A stretch of 64,000 nt of DNA from an uncultured Owenweeksia sp. GTDB taxonomy: Bacteria; Bacteroidota; Bacteroidia; Flavobacteriales; Schleiferiaceae. Location of the stretch: positions 1 to 64,000 of the forward strand of contig CAKZRR010000037.1 in the NCBI GenBank assembly GCA_937146805.1, in the 5' to 3' direction. Positions 43,269 to 51,410 of the stretch are shown here, piece by piece (position 1 is the first letter of the stretch; each line of letters starts with the position of its first letter). Both the position numbers and the translations under genes were made by a program. A model generated the notes under the pieces. The model saw only the letters and a list, made by a program, of their open reading frames with translations, searched no databases and was not told the origin of the DNA.

Positions 43269-43312
43269 AATTATTCAGACGTACTTTTATTTAAATAGTT
43301 AAGAGATAAAAA

Positions 43313-43807
43313 ATGGATTTAGTTACCCCTGAAATAGGCCTTATTTTTTGGACGACAGTTACTTTTGTTATACTGTTATTCCTTTTGGCAAAATTTGCTT
43401 GGAAGCCCATTCTTAAAGCCGTTAGAGAGCGCGAATCTTTTATTGAAGATGCTATCTCTTCAGCCGATAAGGCACGTGCGGAAATGGAGCAATTGAAATC
43501 GGATAACGAGCAAATTTTAAGAGATGCCCGTGCGGAGCGCGATGGTATTTTAAAAGATGCTCGCGATATGCGCGAAAAAATGATTGTAGAAGCTAAGGGC
43601 CAAGCCAGTACCGAAGCTGCTAAAATAGTGACTCAAGCTAAAGAATTGATTGAAAATCAAAAAATGGCGGCTATCACCGACTTAAAGAATCAGGTAGCGG
43701 GTATGTCAATTGATATTGCCGAAAAAATTATTAGAAAGGAATTGAGTGATAAAGCTAGCCAAGAAACAATGGTGGCCGAGCAGCTTAATGACTTTAAACT
43801 TAACTAA
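43313..43807 (+). CDS. atpF: ATP synthase F0 subunit b
   Basis: A 164-residue peripheral stalk subunit: one N-terminal membrane helix (GLIFWTTVTFVILLFLLAKFAWKPIL) then a long helix rich in Ala, Glu and Lys that dimerises and binds delta. The sequence is standard, including LKAVRERESFIEDAI. Fifteen nt separate it from atpH. Confidence 0.95.
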   Translation: MDLVTPEIGLIFWTTVTFVILLFLLAKFAWKPILKAVRERESFIEDAISSADKARAEMEQLKSDNEQILRDARAERDGILKDARDMREKMIVEAKGQASTEAAKIVTQAKELIENQKMAAITDLKNQVAGMSIDIAEKIIRKELSDKASQETMVAEQLNDFKLN

Positions 43808-43821
43808 AGGCACAAGGAATT

Positions 43822-44376
43822 ATGGTAACCGCTTTAAACAGACGTTACGCTAAATCTCTTTTAGCGTTGGCAGTAGATATGCAGAAGGTTGACGAGGTGA
43901 AAAAAGACATGGATCTTGTTTCGGCTACCGTTAATGCTTCGCGCGATTTAGCGGTATTGCTAAAATCACCTGTTGTTAAAGAGGATAAGAAGACGGCTAT
44001 TATTAAAGGTGTTTTTGAAGGTAAAGTAGGCGATTTAACCCTTAAGTTTTTGCTAATATTGGTTAGCAAGGGTCGCGAATCTCAGTTAGAGGGGATGGCT
44101 GAGGGTTTTCAAAATTTGTACCGTGCCCATAATGGTATTCAGCAGGCGAGCATTACTACGGCCGCAAGCCTAGGAGATGCGCAAAGAACAGACATAAGCG
44201 CCAAGCTTAAAGAAGTGATTGGCAGCAATATTGAGTTAAAAGAAATTATTGACCCTTCTATTATTGGAGGTATTAAGATAAGAGTAGGCGACCGCCAGTA
44301 CAATGGTAGTTTAGCGTACCAATTACAACAGCTGAAAAGACAATTTGAGTCGAATCAGTATGTAGCAGATTTTTAA
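43822..44376 (+). CDS. atpH: ATP synthase F1 subunit delta
   Basis: A 184-residue subunit linking the b stalk to the top of F1. RRYAKSLLALAVDMQKVDEV at the start and the C-terminal DPSIIGGIKIRVGDRQYNGSLAYQLQQLKRQF are the family signatures. Position between atpF and atpA confirms the call. Confidence 0.95.
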   Translation: MVTALNRRYAKSLLALAVDMQKVDEVKKDMDLVSATVNASRDLAVLLKSPVVKEDKKTAIIKGVFEGKVGDLTLKFLLILVSKGRESQLEGMAEGFQNLYRAHNGIQQASITTAASLGDAQRTDISAKLKEVIGSNIELKEIIDPSIIGGIKIRVGDRQYNGSLAYQLQQLKRQFESNQYVADF

Positions 44377-44402
44377 CGAAACCAAGTTAAGGCTAAATAA
44401 AA

Positions 44403-45977
44403 ATGGCAGAAGTAAATCCCGCTGAAGTATCAGCAATTTTAAGACAACAACTTGCAGGATTCAAAAGCGAATCAGAATTAGAAGAAGTTGGAACCGTATT
44501 GCAAGTAGGAGACGGTATAGCCCGTGCCTACGGTTTGGGTAACGCCCAAGCTGGTGAACTTGTTGAGTTTGAAAATGGCCTTAGAGGTATTGTTTTGAAC
44601 TTGGAAGAAGACAATGTTGGTATTGTACTTTTGGGTACGTCAGATAGTATTAAAGAAGGTAGCACCGTAAAACGTACCAACCTAATTGCCTCTTTAAAGG
44701 TAGGTGAAGGTATGGTAGGCCGCGTGGTAGATACTTTGGGTTTACCGATTGATGGTAAAGGGCCTATACAAGGCGAAACTTTTGAAATGCCAATTGAAAG
44801 AAAGGCACCAGGGGTAATTTACCGTGAACCAGTAACAGAACCGTTACAAACAGGTATTAAAGCAATTGACGCAATGGTTCCTGTAGGAAGAGGCCAACGT
44901 GAGTTAATTATTGGTGATCGCCAAACAGGTAAGTCAACCGTAGCTTTGGATACCATTATTAACCAAAAAGAATTTTACGATAGAGGGGAACCTGTATTTT
45001 GTATTTACGTAGCCATTGGTCAAAAAGGATCTACGGTAGCGCAAATTGCAAAAACACTAGAAGATAAGGGGGCGATGGCCTATACGGTTATTGTGGCATC
45101 TAATGCCTCGGATCCTGCTCCTATGCAGTTTTACGCTCCATTTGCAGGTGCTGCAATTGGTGAGTACTTCCGTGATACAGGTCGTCCAGCATTAATTGTA
45201 TATGATGATTTATCAAAGCAAGCGGTAGCCTACCGTGAAGTTTCTTTATTGTTAAGACGTCCTCCAGGTCGTGAGGCATACCCAGGTGATGTATTTTACT
45301 TGCACTCGCGTTTATTAGAGCGTGCAGCTAAGGTGATTAATGATGACACCATTGCTTCGCAAATGAATGACTTGCCAGAATCTTTGAAAGGAAAGGTAAA
45401 AGGAGGCGGTTCTTTAACGGCTTTACCAATTATTGAAACGCAAGCTGGTGATGTTTCTGCTTATATCCCAACCAACGTAATTTCGATTACAGATGGTCAG
45501 ATTTTCTTAGAAAATGATCTTTTCTTGGCTGGTGTACGCCCCGCTATTAACGTAGGTATTTCGGTATCTCGTGTAGGTGGTAACGCCCAAATTAAGTCGA
45601 TGAAAAAGGTATCAGGTACTTTAAAGTTAGATCAAGCTGCTTTCCGTGAACTAGAAGCTTTTGCTAAGTTTGGTTCTGATTTGGATGCCGCAACTATGGC
45701 CGTTATTAATAAAGGTCGTAGAAACGTAGAAATCTTAAAGCAAGGTGTAAACAGCCCCGTATCGGTTGAAGAGCAAATTGCTATTATTTATGCAGGTACT
45801 AAGGCTTTATTAAACAAAGTGCCGGTAAATAAAATTAAGAGCTTTGAGGTAGAGTATATTGACTTTTTGCGCAATAAACACAATGATATTTTGGAAACTT
45901 TACGCTCGGGTAAACTTACCGATGAAGCTACCCAAGTATTGACAAAAGTAGCAGCTGAATTATCTGCAAAATATTAG
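44403..45977 (+). CDS. atpA: ATP synthase F1 subunit alpha
   Basis: A 524-residue nucleotide-binding, non-catalytic subunit. P-loop [13 protein letters not shown], arginine finger region [15 protein letters not shown], and DELSEED-equivalent [12 protein letters not shown] are visible. A short GC hairpin (45989-45994 with 46003-46008) lies between it and atpG. Confidence 0.97.
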   Translation: MAEVNPAEVSAILRQQLAGFKSESELEEVGTVLQVGDGIARAYGLGNAQAGELVEFENGLRGIVLNLEEDNVGIVLLGTSDSIKEGSTVKRTNLIASLKVGEGMVGRVVDTLGLPIDGKGPIQGETFEMPIERKAPGVIYREPVTEPLQTGIKAIDAMVPVGRGQRELIIGDRQTGKSTVALDTIINQKEFYDRGEPVFCIYVAIGQKGSTVAQIAKTLEDKGAMAYTVIVASNASDPAPMQFYAPFAGAAIGEYFRDTGRPALIVYDDLSKQAVAYREVSLLLRRPPGREAYPGDVFYLHSRLLERAAKVINDDTIASQMNDLPESLKGKVKGGGSLTALPIIETQAGDVSAYIPTNVISITDGQIFLENDLFLAGVRPAINVGISVSRVGGNAQIKSMKKVSGTLKLDQAAFRELEAFAKFGSDLDAATMAVINKGRRNVEILKQGVNSPVSVEEQIAIIYAGTKALLNKVPVNKIKSFEVEYIDFLRNKHNDILETLRSGKLTDEATQVLTKVAAELSAKY

Positions 45978-46026
45978 AAAGGAATAGTGCCCCGCTTAAA
46001 AACGGGGCCAAACTCCCAACTTACAT

Positions 46027-46890
46027 ATGGCCAACTTAAAAGAACTTAGAAATCGTATTGCCTCGGTAGGCTCTACCAAGCAAATTACTTCTGCCATGAA
46101 AATGGTATCAGCGGCTAAGCTTAAGCGCGCCCAAGACGCCATCGTGCGTATGCGCCCTTATGCCGAAAAGCTGGAAGAAATTTTGATGAACCTAAGCGCA
46201 TCGCTAGATTCTAGCGAGGGAGTGTACGCTCGTAAAGTGGAGGTAGAAGAAAAAGTACTTTTAGTAAGTATTGCTTCCAACAGAGGTTTGGCAGGTGCTT
46301 TTAATGCCAACATTGTAAAAGCTACCTCTTTAGAAATCAACAGTAACCCAAATGTAAAGTTTGACGTAATAGCCATTGGTAAAAAACCAAATGAGGTATT
46401 AAGGATAAAAGGCTTTAACGTTATTGGTGAGCACAACAAAATTTACGATGATTTAAGTTTTGATAATGTAGCCGAAGTGGCCATTAGCCTAATGGAGCAT
46501 TTTAAAAACGGAACGTACGACCGAATTTCTTTGGTGTACAACCAGTTTAAAAATGCAGCCGTTCAAAATGTAATGGTAGAGCAGTTTTTACCTGTACGCG
46601 AAGTGGAAGGAGCAGGCAATAGCAACAGCGCAGACTATATTTACGAACCTGCCAAAGAGGAAATTTTGGAAGACTTAATTCCAAAGTCCTTAAAAACGCA
46701 ACTGTTTAAAGCATTATTAGATAGTAATGCCTCAGAACACGGAGCACGTATGACTGCCATGCACAAGGCAACAGACAACGCAACCGAACTACAGAAAGGT
46801 TTAAAACTAGAATACAACAAAGCCAGACAAGCTGCCATTACCAACGAAATTTTAGAAATTGTTGGTGGAGCAGAAGCTTTGGCCGGATAA
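46027..46890 (+). CDS. atpG: ATP synthase F1 subunit gamma
   Basis: A 287-residue rotor shaft. The N-terminal helix LKELRNRIASVGSTKQITSAMKMVSAAKLKRAQ and the C-terminal helix ARMTAMHKATDNATELQKGLKLEYNKARQAAITNEILEIVGGAEAL are classic. It is the last gene of the cluster: beta and epsilon (atpD, atpC) do not follow, and a terminator closes the transcript. Confidence 0.96.
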   Translation: MANLKELRNRIASVGSTKQITSAMKMVSAAKLKRAQDAIVRMRPYAEKLEEILMNLSASLDSSEGVYARKVEVEEKVLLVSIASNRGLAGAFNANIVKATSLEINSNPNVKFDVIAIGKKPNEVLRIKGFNVIGEHNKIYDDLSFDNVAEVAISLMEHFKNGTYDRISLVYNQFKNAAVQNVMVEQFLPVREVEGAGNSNSADYIYEPAKEEILEDLIPKSLKTQLFKALLDSNASEHGARMTAMHKATDNATELQKGLKLEYNKARQAAITNEILEIVGGAEALAG

Positions 46891-46911
46891 TACAACCCAT
46901 TCCCATTATAC

Positions 46912-46945
46912 AAACCCCAATTGGCTATGCTGGTTGGGGTTTTTT
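46912..46945 (+). terminator. Intrinsic terminator of the atp cluster
   Basis: AAACCCCAA (46912-46920) pairs with TTGGGGTTT (46934-46942), with T residues to 46945. It ends the transcript 22 nt after atpG, confirming that atpD and atpC are not part of this operon. Confidence 0.88.
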
Positions 46946-47072
46946 GTTTTTCCGCATTCGCGGGATATATGTGCAATGCCAAATGAAATTCTGTTTCTCA
47001 CAAAAGTGGTACAGAGCCCCTAATTCAAAAAAAATACTTTGTAGTTTCACAACCTAGCAAAGCTGTACTTAT

Positions 47073-48518
47073 TTGAAAGCCCTTAAAACCACTTTACGCG
47101 CCCGCATCTTTTTTTCTATGATGCTGCTTATTCTCGTTTCGTTTTTATTAACGGGTGCCGTTGCATTTTTTGTTTTTAAAGATAAGAATGAAGCCTATCA
47201 TCAAGATCGCTTAAAGCGAAAGGAGTATGCCGTTATTGAGTCTATCGACTATCATTTGCGCGAGAATGCAGATATGAGCCAAGATGTAGATAGCTTGGTA
47301 AAAATGTTTGATAACGAAATTTGTGAGCTGGCCGATATCCACAATTTGGATATTAATATTTACAGCCTAAAAGGGGAGCGGTTAATTACCAGCAACCCTA
47401 CTTTATATGAAACAGGCATGCTAAGAGAAATACTGAGCAGCTCCTTGGTAGACTCTCTACGCTCTAAAGATCGAGAAATTGTAGAGCGCATAAAAAGCGA
47501 TTCGGTTAATTATCTTTCTTCCTACGATTTTATACGCGATTTAAACAACCAGCCGGTAGCCATTATTAACCTACCCTACTTTGATAGTACGGAGGTACAC
47601 AAAAAGGATTTATTGGCCTTTTTAACGCGTTTGGGGGTAGTGTATCTATTGTTGTTTTTAATTTCTATGCTGGTGGCATTTTTATTGGCCAATTACATTA
47701 GTCGTAAGCTGCGCGATTTAGGTCAAAAAATGAAAAGTGTAAGCATCCGTAAAACAAATGCTAAGGTAGAAGGGCGCTTTGATGCCGAAATAGCATCGCT
47801 GGTAGCAGAGTACAACCGAATGCTGGCCGAACTGGAAAAAAGTGCCGTAAAGCTGGCTCAAACCGAACGCGAAAGTGCTTGGAAGGAAATGGCCAAGCAA
47901 GTAGCTCACGAAATTAAAAACCCGCTAACACCTATGCGTTTAAATGTGCAGCGTTTACAGGCCCAGGGAGCCAAACTATCGCCCGAAAGGCTGGACGAGC
48001 TATGTGAGGCTATGTTACATCAAATTGATGCTTTAGGCGGCATTGCCGATGCTTTTTCGCGTTTTGCCACCATGCCTAAATTGCACAAAGAAAAATTTGC
48101 CGTGCAGCAATTAATTCAGCGGGTAACCGCGCTATACCCTCAACATCAAATTGAATTTGTGTGTGACAACCCCAATGCTACCATTGAGGTAGATAAAGAT
48201 CAAATGGTGCGGGTAATGAATAATTTACTGACCAATGCTTTCCAAGCAATCCCTGAAGGGATAAAACCAGAGGTGAAAGTACAGGTAGAGAATGATGAAG
48301 ACAAGGTGCTAATCCGCGTAAGTGATAATGGACAAGGAATTGAACAAGAGCAACTTGCCAAAGTGTTTGAACCACGGTTTACCACCAAAACAAGCGGTAT
48401 GGGCTTGGGTTTATCTATGGTAAAAAATATTATTGAGGGATTTGATGGTGAGATTCAATTGCAATCGAAATGGGGCCAGGGAAGCACTTTTACCATTGTA
48501 CTACCACGTATTAAATGA
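47073..48518 (+). CDS. NtrY-like sensor histidine kinase
   Basis: A 481-residue inner-membrane kinase. Two transmembrane helices (MMLLILVSFLLTGAVAFFVF and LGVVYLLLFLISMLVAFLLAN) bracket a periplasmic sensor of about 150 residues; a HAMP-like linker follows. The phospho-acceptor is His279 (KQVAHEIKNPLTPMRLN), a form typical of NtrY-group kinases. The ATP-binding motifs are MNNLLTNAFQAIPEG, VSDNGQGIEQ and TKTSGMGLGLSMVKNIIEGFDG. The start is a TTG at 47073, since no ATG precedes the first helix. No cognate regulator is adjacent. Confidence 0.9.
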   Translation: MKALKTTLRARIFFSMMLLILVSFLLTGAVAFFVFKDKNEAYHQDRLKRKEYAVIESIDYHLRENADMSQDVDSLVKMFDNEICELADIHNLDINIYSLKGERLITSNPTLYETGMLREILSSSLVDSLRSKDREIVERIKSDSVNYLSSYDFIRDLNNQPVAIINLPYFDSTEVHKKDLLAFLTRLGVVYLLLFLISMLVAFLLANYISRKLRDLGQKMKSVSIRKTNAKVEGRFDAEIASLVAEYNRMLAELEKSAVKLAQTERESAWKEMAKQVAHEIKNPLTPMRLNVQRLQAQGAKLSPERLDELCEAMLHQIDALGGIADAFSRFATMPKLHKEKFAVQQLIQRVTALYPQHQIEFVCDNPNATIEVDKDQMVRVMNNLLTNAFQAIPEGIKPEVKVQVENDEDKVLIRVSDNGQGIEQEQLAKVFEPRFTTKTSGMGLGLSMVKNIIEGFDGEIQLQSKWGQGSTFTIVLPRIK

Positions 48519-48559
48519 CGAATTTCTGAATAGAATTTTTTATCAAAAATCTTGATACC

Positions 48560-48730
48560 GTGGAGGATTATATTCAACTGGATATTTTGAACATGTGGAT
48601 TGGAATTACAGGAGTAACTTCGGCTTACTTGGCCATGATGGTGGTTAAAAAACTAAGCGAAATGGAGGAGGAGTTATTGAGCTTAGAAAAGGAGGAAGAA
48701 TTGAAATTTGCTCAACTTCAACAAGCGTAA
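48560..48730 (+). CDS. Small membrane protein, 56 residues
   Basis: A short frame from GTG at 48560 to TAA at 48728-48730. The product has one hydrophobic helix (MWIGITGVTSAYLAMMVV) followed by an acidic amphipathic helix (KKLSEMEEELLSLEKEEELK). Composition and codon use look coding, and it fills most of the otherwise empty gap between the kinase and the crotonase. I do not recognise a family; single-helix regulators of membrane complexes look like this. Start uncertain (no ATG before the helix except Met12). Confidence 0.5.
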   Translation: MEDYIQLDILNMWIGITGVTSAYLAMMVVKKLSEMEEELLSLEKEEELKFAQLQQA

Positions 48731-48761
48731 AATTGTAAAACAGCGATATTGTATTTTATGG

Positions 48762-48792
48762 TTTGCCCTATGCAAAGCCTTACGTACTTTTG
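48762..48792 (+). promoter_or_regulatory. Complete Bacteroidota promoter upstream of the crotonase
   Basis: TTTG (48762-48765), a 19-nt spacer and TACTTTTG (48785-48792) match the -33/-7 consensus exactly. Transcription is expected near 48799, 19 nt before the ATG at 48818. Confidence 0.8.
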
Positions 48793-48817
48793 AGCCTTCA
48801 AGAAAAAAAGCACAAAC

Positions 48818-49594
48818 ATGAGTTTTCAAAATATCAGCCTTCAGCATCAAAATACCCATAGCCTTATTACCATTACTAGGCCCAAACAACTAAATGCTTT
48901 AAATAAGCAAACTATTGAGGAGTTAAACACTGCTTTACTAGCGTTGCAAGACCGAAATGAAACAAGGGTTGTTATTATTACGGGTGCAGGCGAAAAAGCT
49001 TTTGTGGCTGGAGCCGATATTAAAGAATTTGCTGATTTTGATGTAGCGCAAGGCAAGGAACTGGCAGCCGAAGGACAAAGAAAGTTATTTGATCTGGTGG
49101 CCAACTTCCCAAAGCCGGTAATTGGTGCGGTAAATGGTTTCGCTTTAGGCGGAGGTTTGGAGTTGGCCATGAGTTGCCATATTAGGTTGGCTTCTACTAA
49201 TGCCAAAATGGGTTTGCCCGAAACCAGCTTGGGTGTAATACCAGGTTACGGTGGTACGCAGCGTTTGGCGCGTTTAATTGGCCAAGGCCGAGCTTATGAG
49301 CTTATTTTTACGGCTGGTATGGTAGATGCCCAAAAAGCGTATGAAATGGGTTTGGTAAACCATGTGTACACGCCCGAAGAGTTGCTGGATGCGGCAGCAA
49401 AAATGGCGGGCAAAATAGCGCGCAATTCATCTCAAGCTTTTGCCAGTGCTATACGCGCGGTTAATGCTGGTTTTGAAGACGGTGAAAATGGCTTTGCCGT
49501 GGAGGTAGAGGAATTTGGAAAATGCTTTGGTACCGAAGATTTTAAAGAAGGAACCACCGCCTTTCTAAATAAAACACGCCCTCAGTTTAAGTGA
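48818..49594 (+). CDS. Enoyl-CoA hydratase/isomerase (crotonase)
   Basis: A 258-residue crotonase-fold enzyme hydrating enoyl-CoA, probably in fatty acid degradation. The oxyanion-hole segments AFVAGADIKEFADFD and NGFALGGGLELAMSCHIRLAS are intact, and both catalytic glutamates are in place (LGGGLELAMSC region and GLPETSLGVIPGYGGTQRLARLIG). It overlaps the esterase gene by 4 nt. Confidence 0.92.
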   Translation: MSFQNISLQHQNTHSLITITRPKQLNALNKQTIEELNTALLALQDRNETRVVIITGAGEKAFVAGADIKEFADFDVAQGKELAAEGQRKLFDLVANFPKPVIGAVNGFALGGGLELAMSCHIRLASTNAKMGLPETSLGVIPGYGGTQRLARLIGQGRAYELIFTAGMVDAQKAYEMGLVNHVYTPEELLDAAAKMAGKIARNSSQAFASAIRAVNAGFEDGENGFAVEVEEFGKCFGTEDFKEGTTAFLNKTRPQFK

Positions 49595-50241
49595 GTGCCC
49601 CCCATTACTTTAGTTATACCAAAACGGGACGTTATTATTTAAGTGGCTCGTTAAAGGGTGATTACGATACCGTTTGCTTTGCCTTGCATGGCTATGGGCA
49701 ATTAGCTTCCTATTTTGTTAGGCATTTTAATGCCGAGAAGCTAAGCCGCATATTGTTTGTTGTACCCGAAGCGCCACATCGGTTTTACCTTAGCGGAAGT
49801 AATGGTAGAGTGGGCGCTAGTTGGATGACCAAAGAAGACAGGTTAAAGGATATTGCGGACTATTGTGCCTATTTAGATGAGCTATACCGTTTATTTTTAC
49901 CTCAAATTACCGAGGCAGGTAAAGTGGGCGTGTTGGGCTTTTCGCAAGGGGTAGCAACAGCCTGCCGCTGGCTTACACAAAGTAACTATCATTTTGATTT
50001 TTTGGTAAACTATGCTGGTGTTTTTCCACCCGATTTAGATCCAACAACCTCTTTACAAAAAATGATAAAAATGCCTGTTTGGATGGTGATAGGCAACGAG
50101 GATGAATATATATCGGTGGTAGAGTTTAAAAAGAATGTGGCCGCATGGCGCAACTTGGGTTATCCGCTGCAAAGCAAAATATTTGAGGGCAAACACAAAA
50201 TATATGCACCCGTTTTAGAAACCGTTATTAGTGATTTGTAA
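49591..50241 (+). CDS. Alpha/beta-hydrolase, phospholipase/carboxylesterase family
   Basis: A 216-residue soluble esterase. The oxyanion segment FALHGYGQLASYF, the nucleophile elbow GVLGFSQGVAT (Ser in GFSQG), an acid in VIGNEDEYI and a His in FEGKHKIY complete the triad. It resembles YpfH/EstB-type carboxylesterases. Start GTG at 49591 is coupled to the crotonase stop. Substrate unknown. Converges on Hsp15 with a 14-nt overlap. Confidence 0.85.
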   Translation: MSAPHYFSYTKTGRYYLSGSLKGDYDTVCFALHGYGQLASYFVRHFNAEKLSRILFVVPEAPHRFYLSGSNGRVGASWMTKEDRLKDIADYCAYLDELYRLFLPQITEAGKVGVLGFSQGVATACRWLTQSNYHFDFLVNYAGVFPPDLDPTTSLQKMIKMPVWMVIGNEDEYISVVEFKKNVAAWRNLGYPLQSKIFEGKHKIYAPVLETVISDL

Positions 50242-50593
50242 AATCATCTAAGTCTCTTCTTTCTCTTTTAGTAGGCCTACCCGTACCTCTATCTCTATTA
50301 AAGTTTCGCATTAGTTTAATAAATTCCTGTTTATCCACTTCTTCTTGCGGGGTTTCATCTTTTATATACAGCTCTACCAATTTAGCGCCTACGCGCGATT
50401 TAGGAAAATCGAGCACCTTTAATTGAATCAAAAAACCTTCTTGTCGAATCCGTATTACATCACTAACCTTCAGTTCTTTAGATGGTTTTGAAACGATTTC
50501 GTTTACCGTTATGCGTTCTTTTTTTACTGCCTCGGTAGCCAGCCCACGCGTTTTAAATTTACGCACTGTCCATAAAAATTTGTCTAGGCGCAT
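50228..50593 (-). CDS. hslR: Hsp15-like S4 RNA-binding heat-shock protein
   Basis: A 121-residue protein with an N-terminal S4 domain (MRLDKFLWTVRKFKTRGLATEAVKKERITVNEIVSKPSKELKVSDVI) and a basic C-terminal extension (RGTGRPTKRERRDLDDF). This is the plan of Hsp15, which rescues stalled 50S subunits carrying peptidyl-tRNA. The 3' end overlaps the convergent esterase. Confidence 0.88.
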   Translation of the reverse strand: MRLDKFLWTVRKFKTRGLATEAVKKERITVNEIVSKPSKELKVSDVIRIRQEGFLIQLKVLDFPKSRVGAKLVELYIKDETPQEEVDKQEFIKLMRNFNRDRGTGRPTKRERRDLDDFTNH

Positions 50594-50717
50594 AGTAGCT
50601 TTTTTATAAAATAGTTCCAGTTTAGCAATACTTTAATATTTTAGCGAGTAAAGTGCAAAGAAAACCAATTTAACGGGCTTGCTAAACGAAGCTTCAAACC
50701 GAACCCTTTTCAATAAT

Positions 50718-51410
50718 ATGGAAAAAATTAAATGCATAGTAGTGGACGATGATCCAGTGGCTCGCGAAATGCTGCGTCAAATTATTGGCCAAAACAACCG
50801 ACTAAAATTAATGGGGCTTTATGGTAATGCCATTGAAGCTAAAATGGCCATGGTTAAAAACGAATTGGATCTGGTTTTTTTAGATGTGGAAATGCCTGAA
50901 ATGTCTGGTTTTGAATTGTTGGATAGTTATAAAGACATACCACAGGTGGTAATGGTTTCTGAAAACACTCAATATGCCTTTGAAGCTTTTGAATACGATG
51001 TAACTGATTTTTTATCTAAACCTTTAGACCTAGCCCGCTTTGAAAGAGCCATTAATAAGGTGGAGATTTTTGCGCAAAACCTAGCCGGAAATAATGAAGA
51101 GCTGAATATTGTAATAAAATCTAACGGGGTATTGGTAAAATTGAGCACCAATAGCATTGATTACGTAGAAGCCATGGGCGATTATATAAAAGTAGTAAGT
51201 GGAGACGACTCGTATGTGGTACACAGCACGATGAAGGCCTTTATTGCGCAGCTGCCTTTTAACTTTTTGCGCACGCACAAATCGTATATCGTAAACATGG
51301 AAAAGATTTTAGAGATGGACGATAGCCACGTGGTGGGTGAGTATTTTAACCTGCCGGTAAGCCGCTCTTATAAAAGCGATATTAAGAGCAAGTTTAAAGA
51401 GTTTTTATAG
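50718..51410 (+). CDS. LytTR-family response regulator
   Basis: A 230-residue DNA-binding regulator. The receiver domain has IVVDDDPVAREML with acidic pocket, phospho-Asp in LVFLDVEMPEMSG and the Lys switch in FLSKPLD. A LytTR DNA-binding domain follows, with YVEAMGDYIKVVSGDDSYVVHSTMKAF and FLRTHKSYIVNMEKI. ATG at 50718 is chosen because the frame before it reads through the leader. It converges on a histidine kinase gene, its stop overlapping by 6 nt. Confidence 0.9.
   Translation: MEKIKCIVVDDDPVAREMLRQIIGQNNRLKLMGLYGNAIEAKMAMVKNELDLVFLDVEMPEMSGFELLDSYKDIPQVVMVSENTQYAFEAFEYDVTDFLSKPLDLARFERAINKVEIFAQNLAGNNEELNIVIKSNGVLVKLSTNSIDYVEAMGDYIKVVSGDDSYVVHSTMKAFIAQLPFNFLRTHKSYIVNMEKILEMDDSHVVGEYFNLPVSRSYKSDIKSKFKEFL

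Noticed and set aside
45989-46008. GC hairpin between atpA and atpG as a terminator
   Set aside because: The stem is only 6 bp and there is no T run; atpG clearly belongs to the same cluster, so at most it is an mRNA-stability element.
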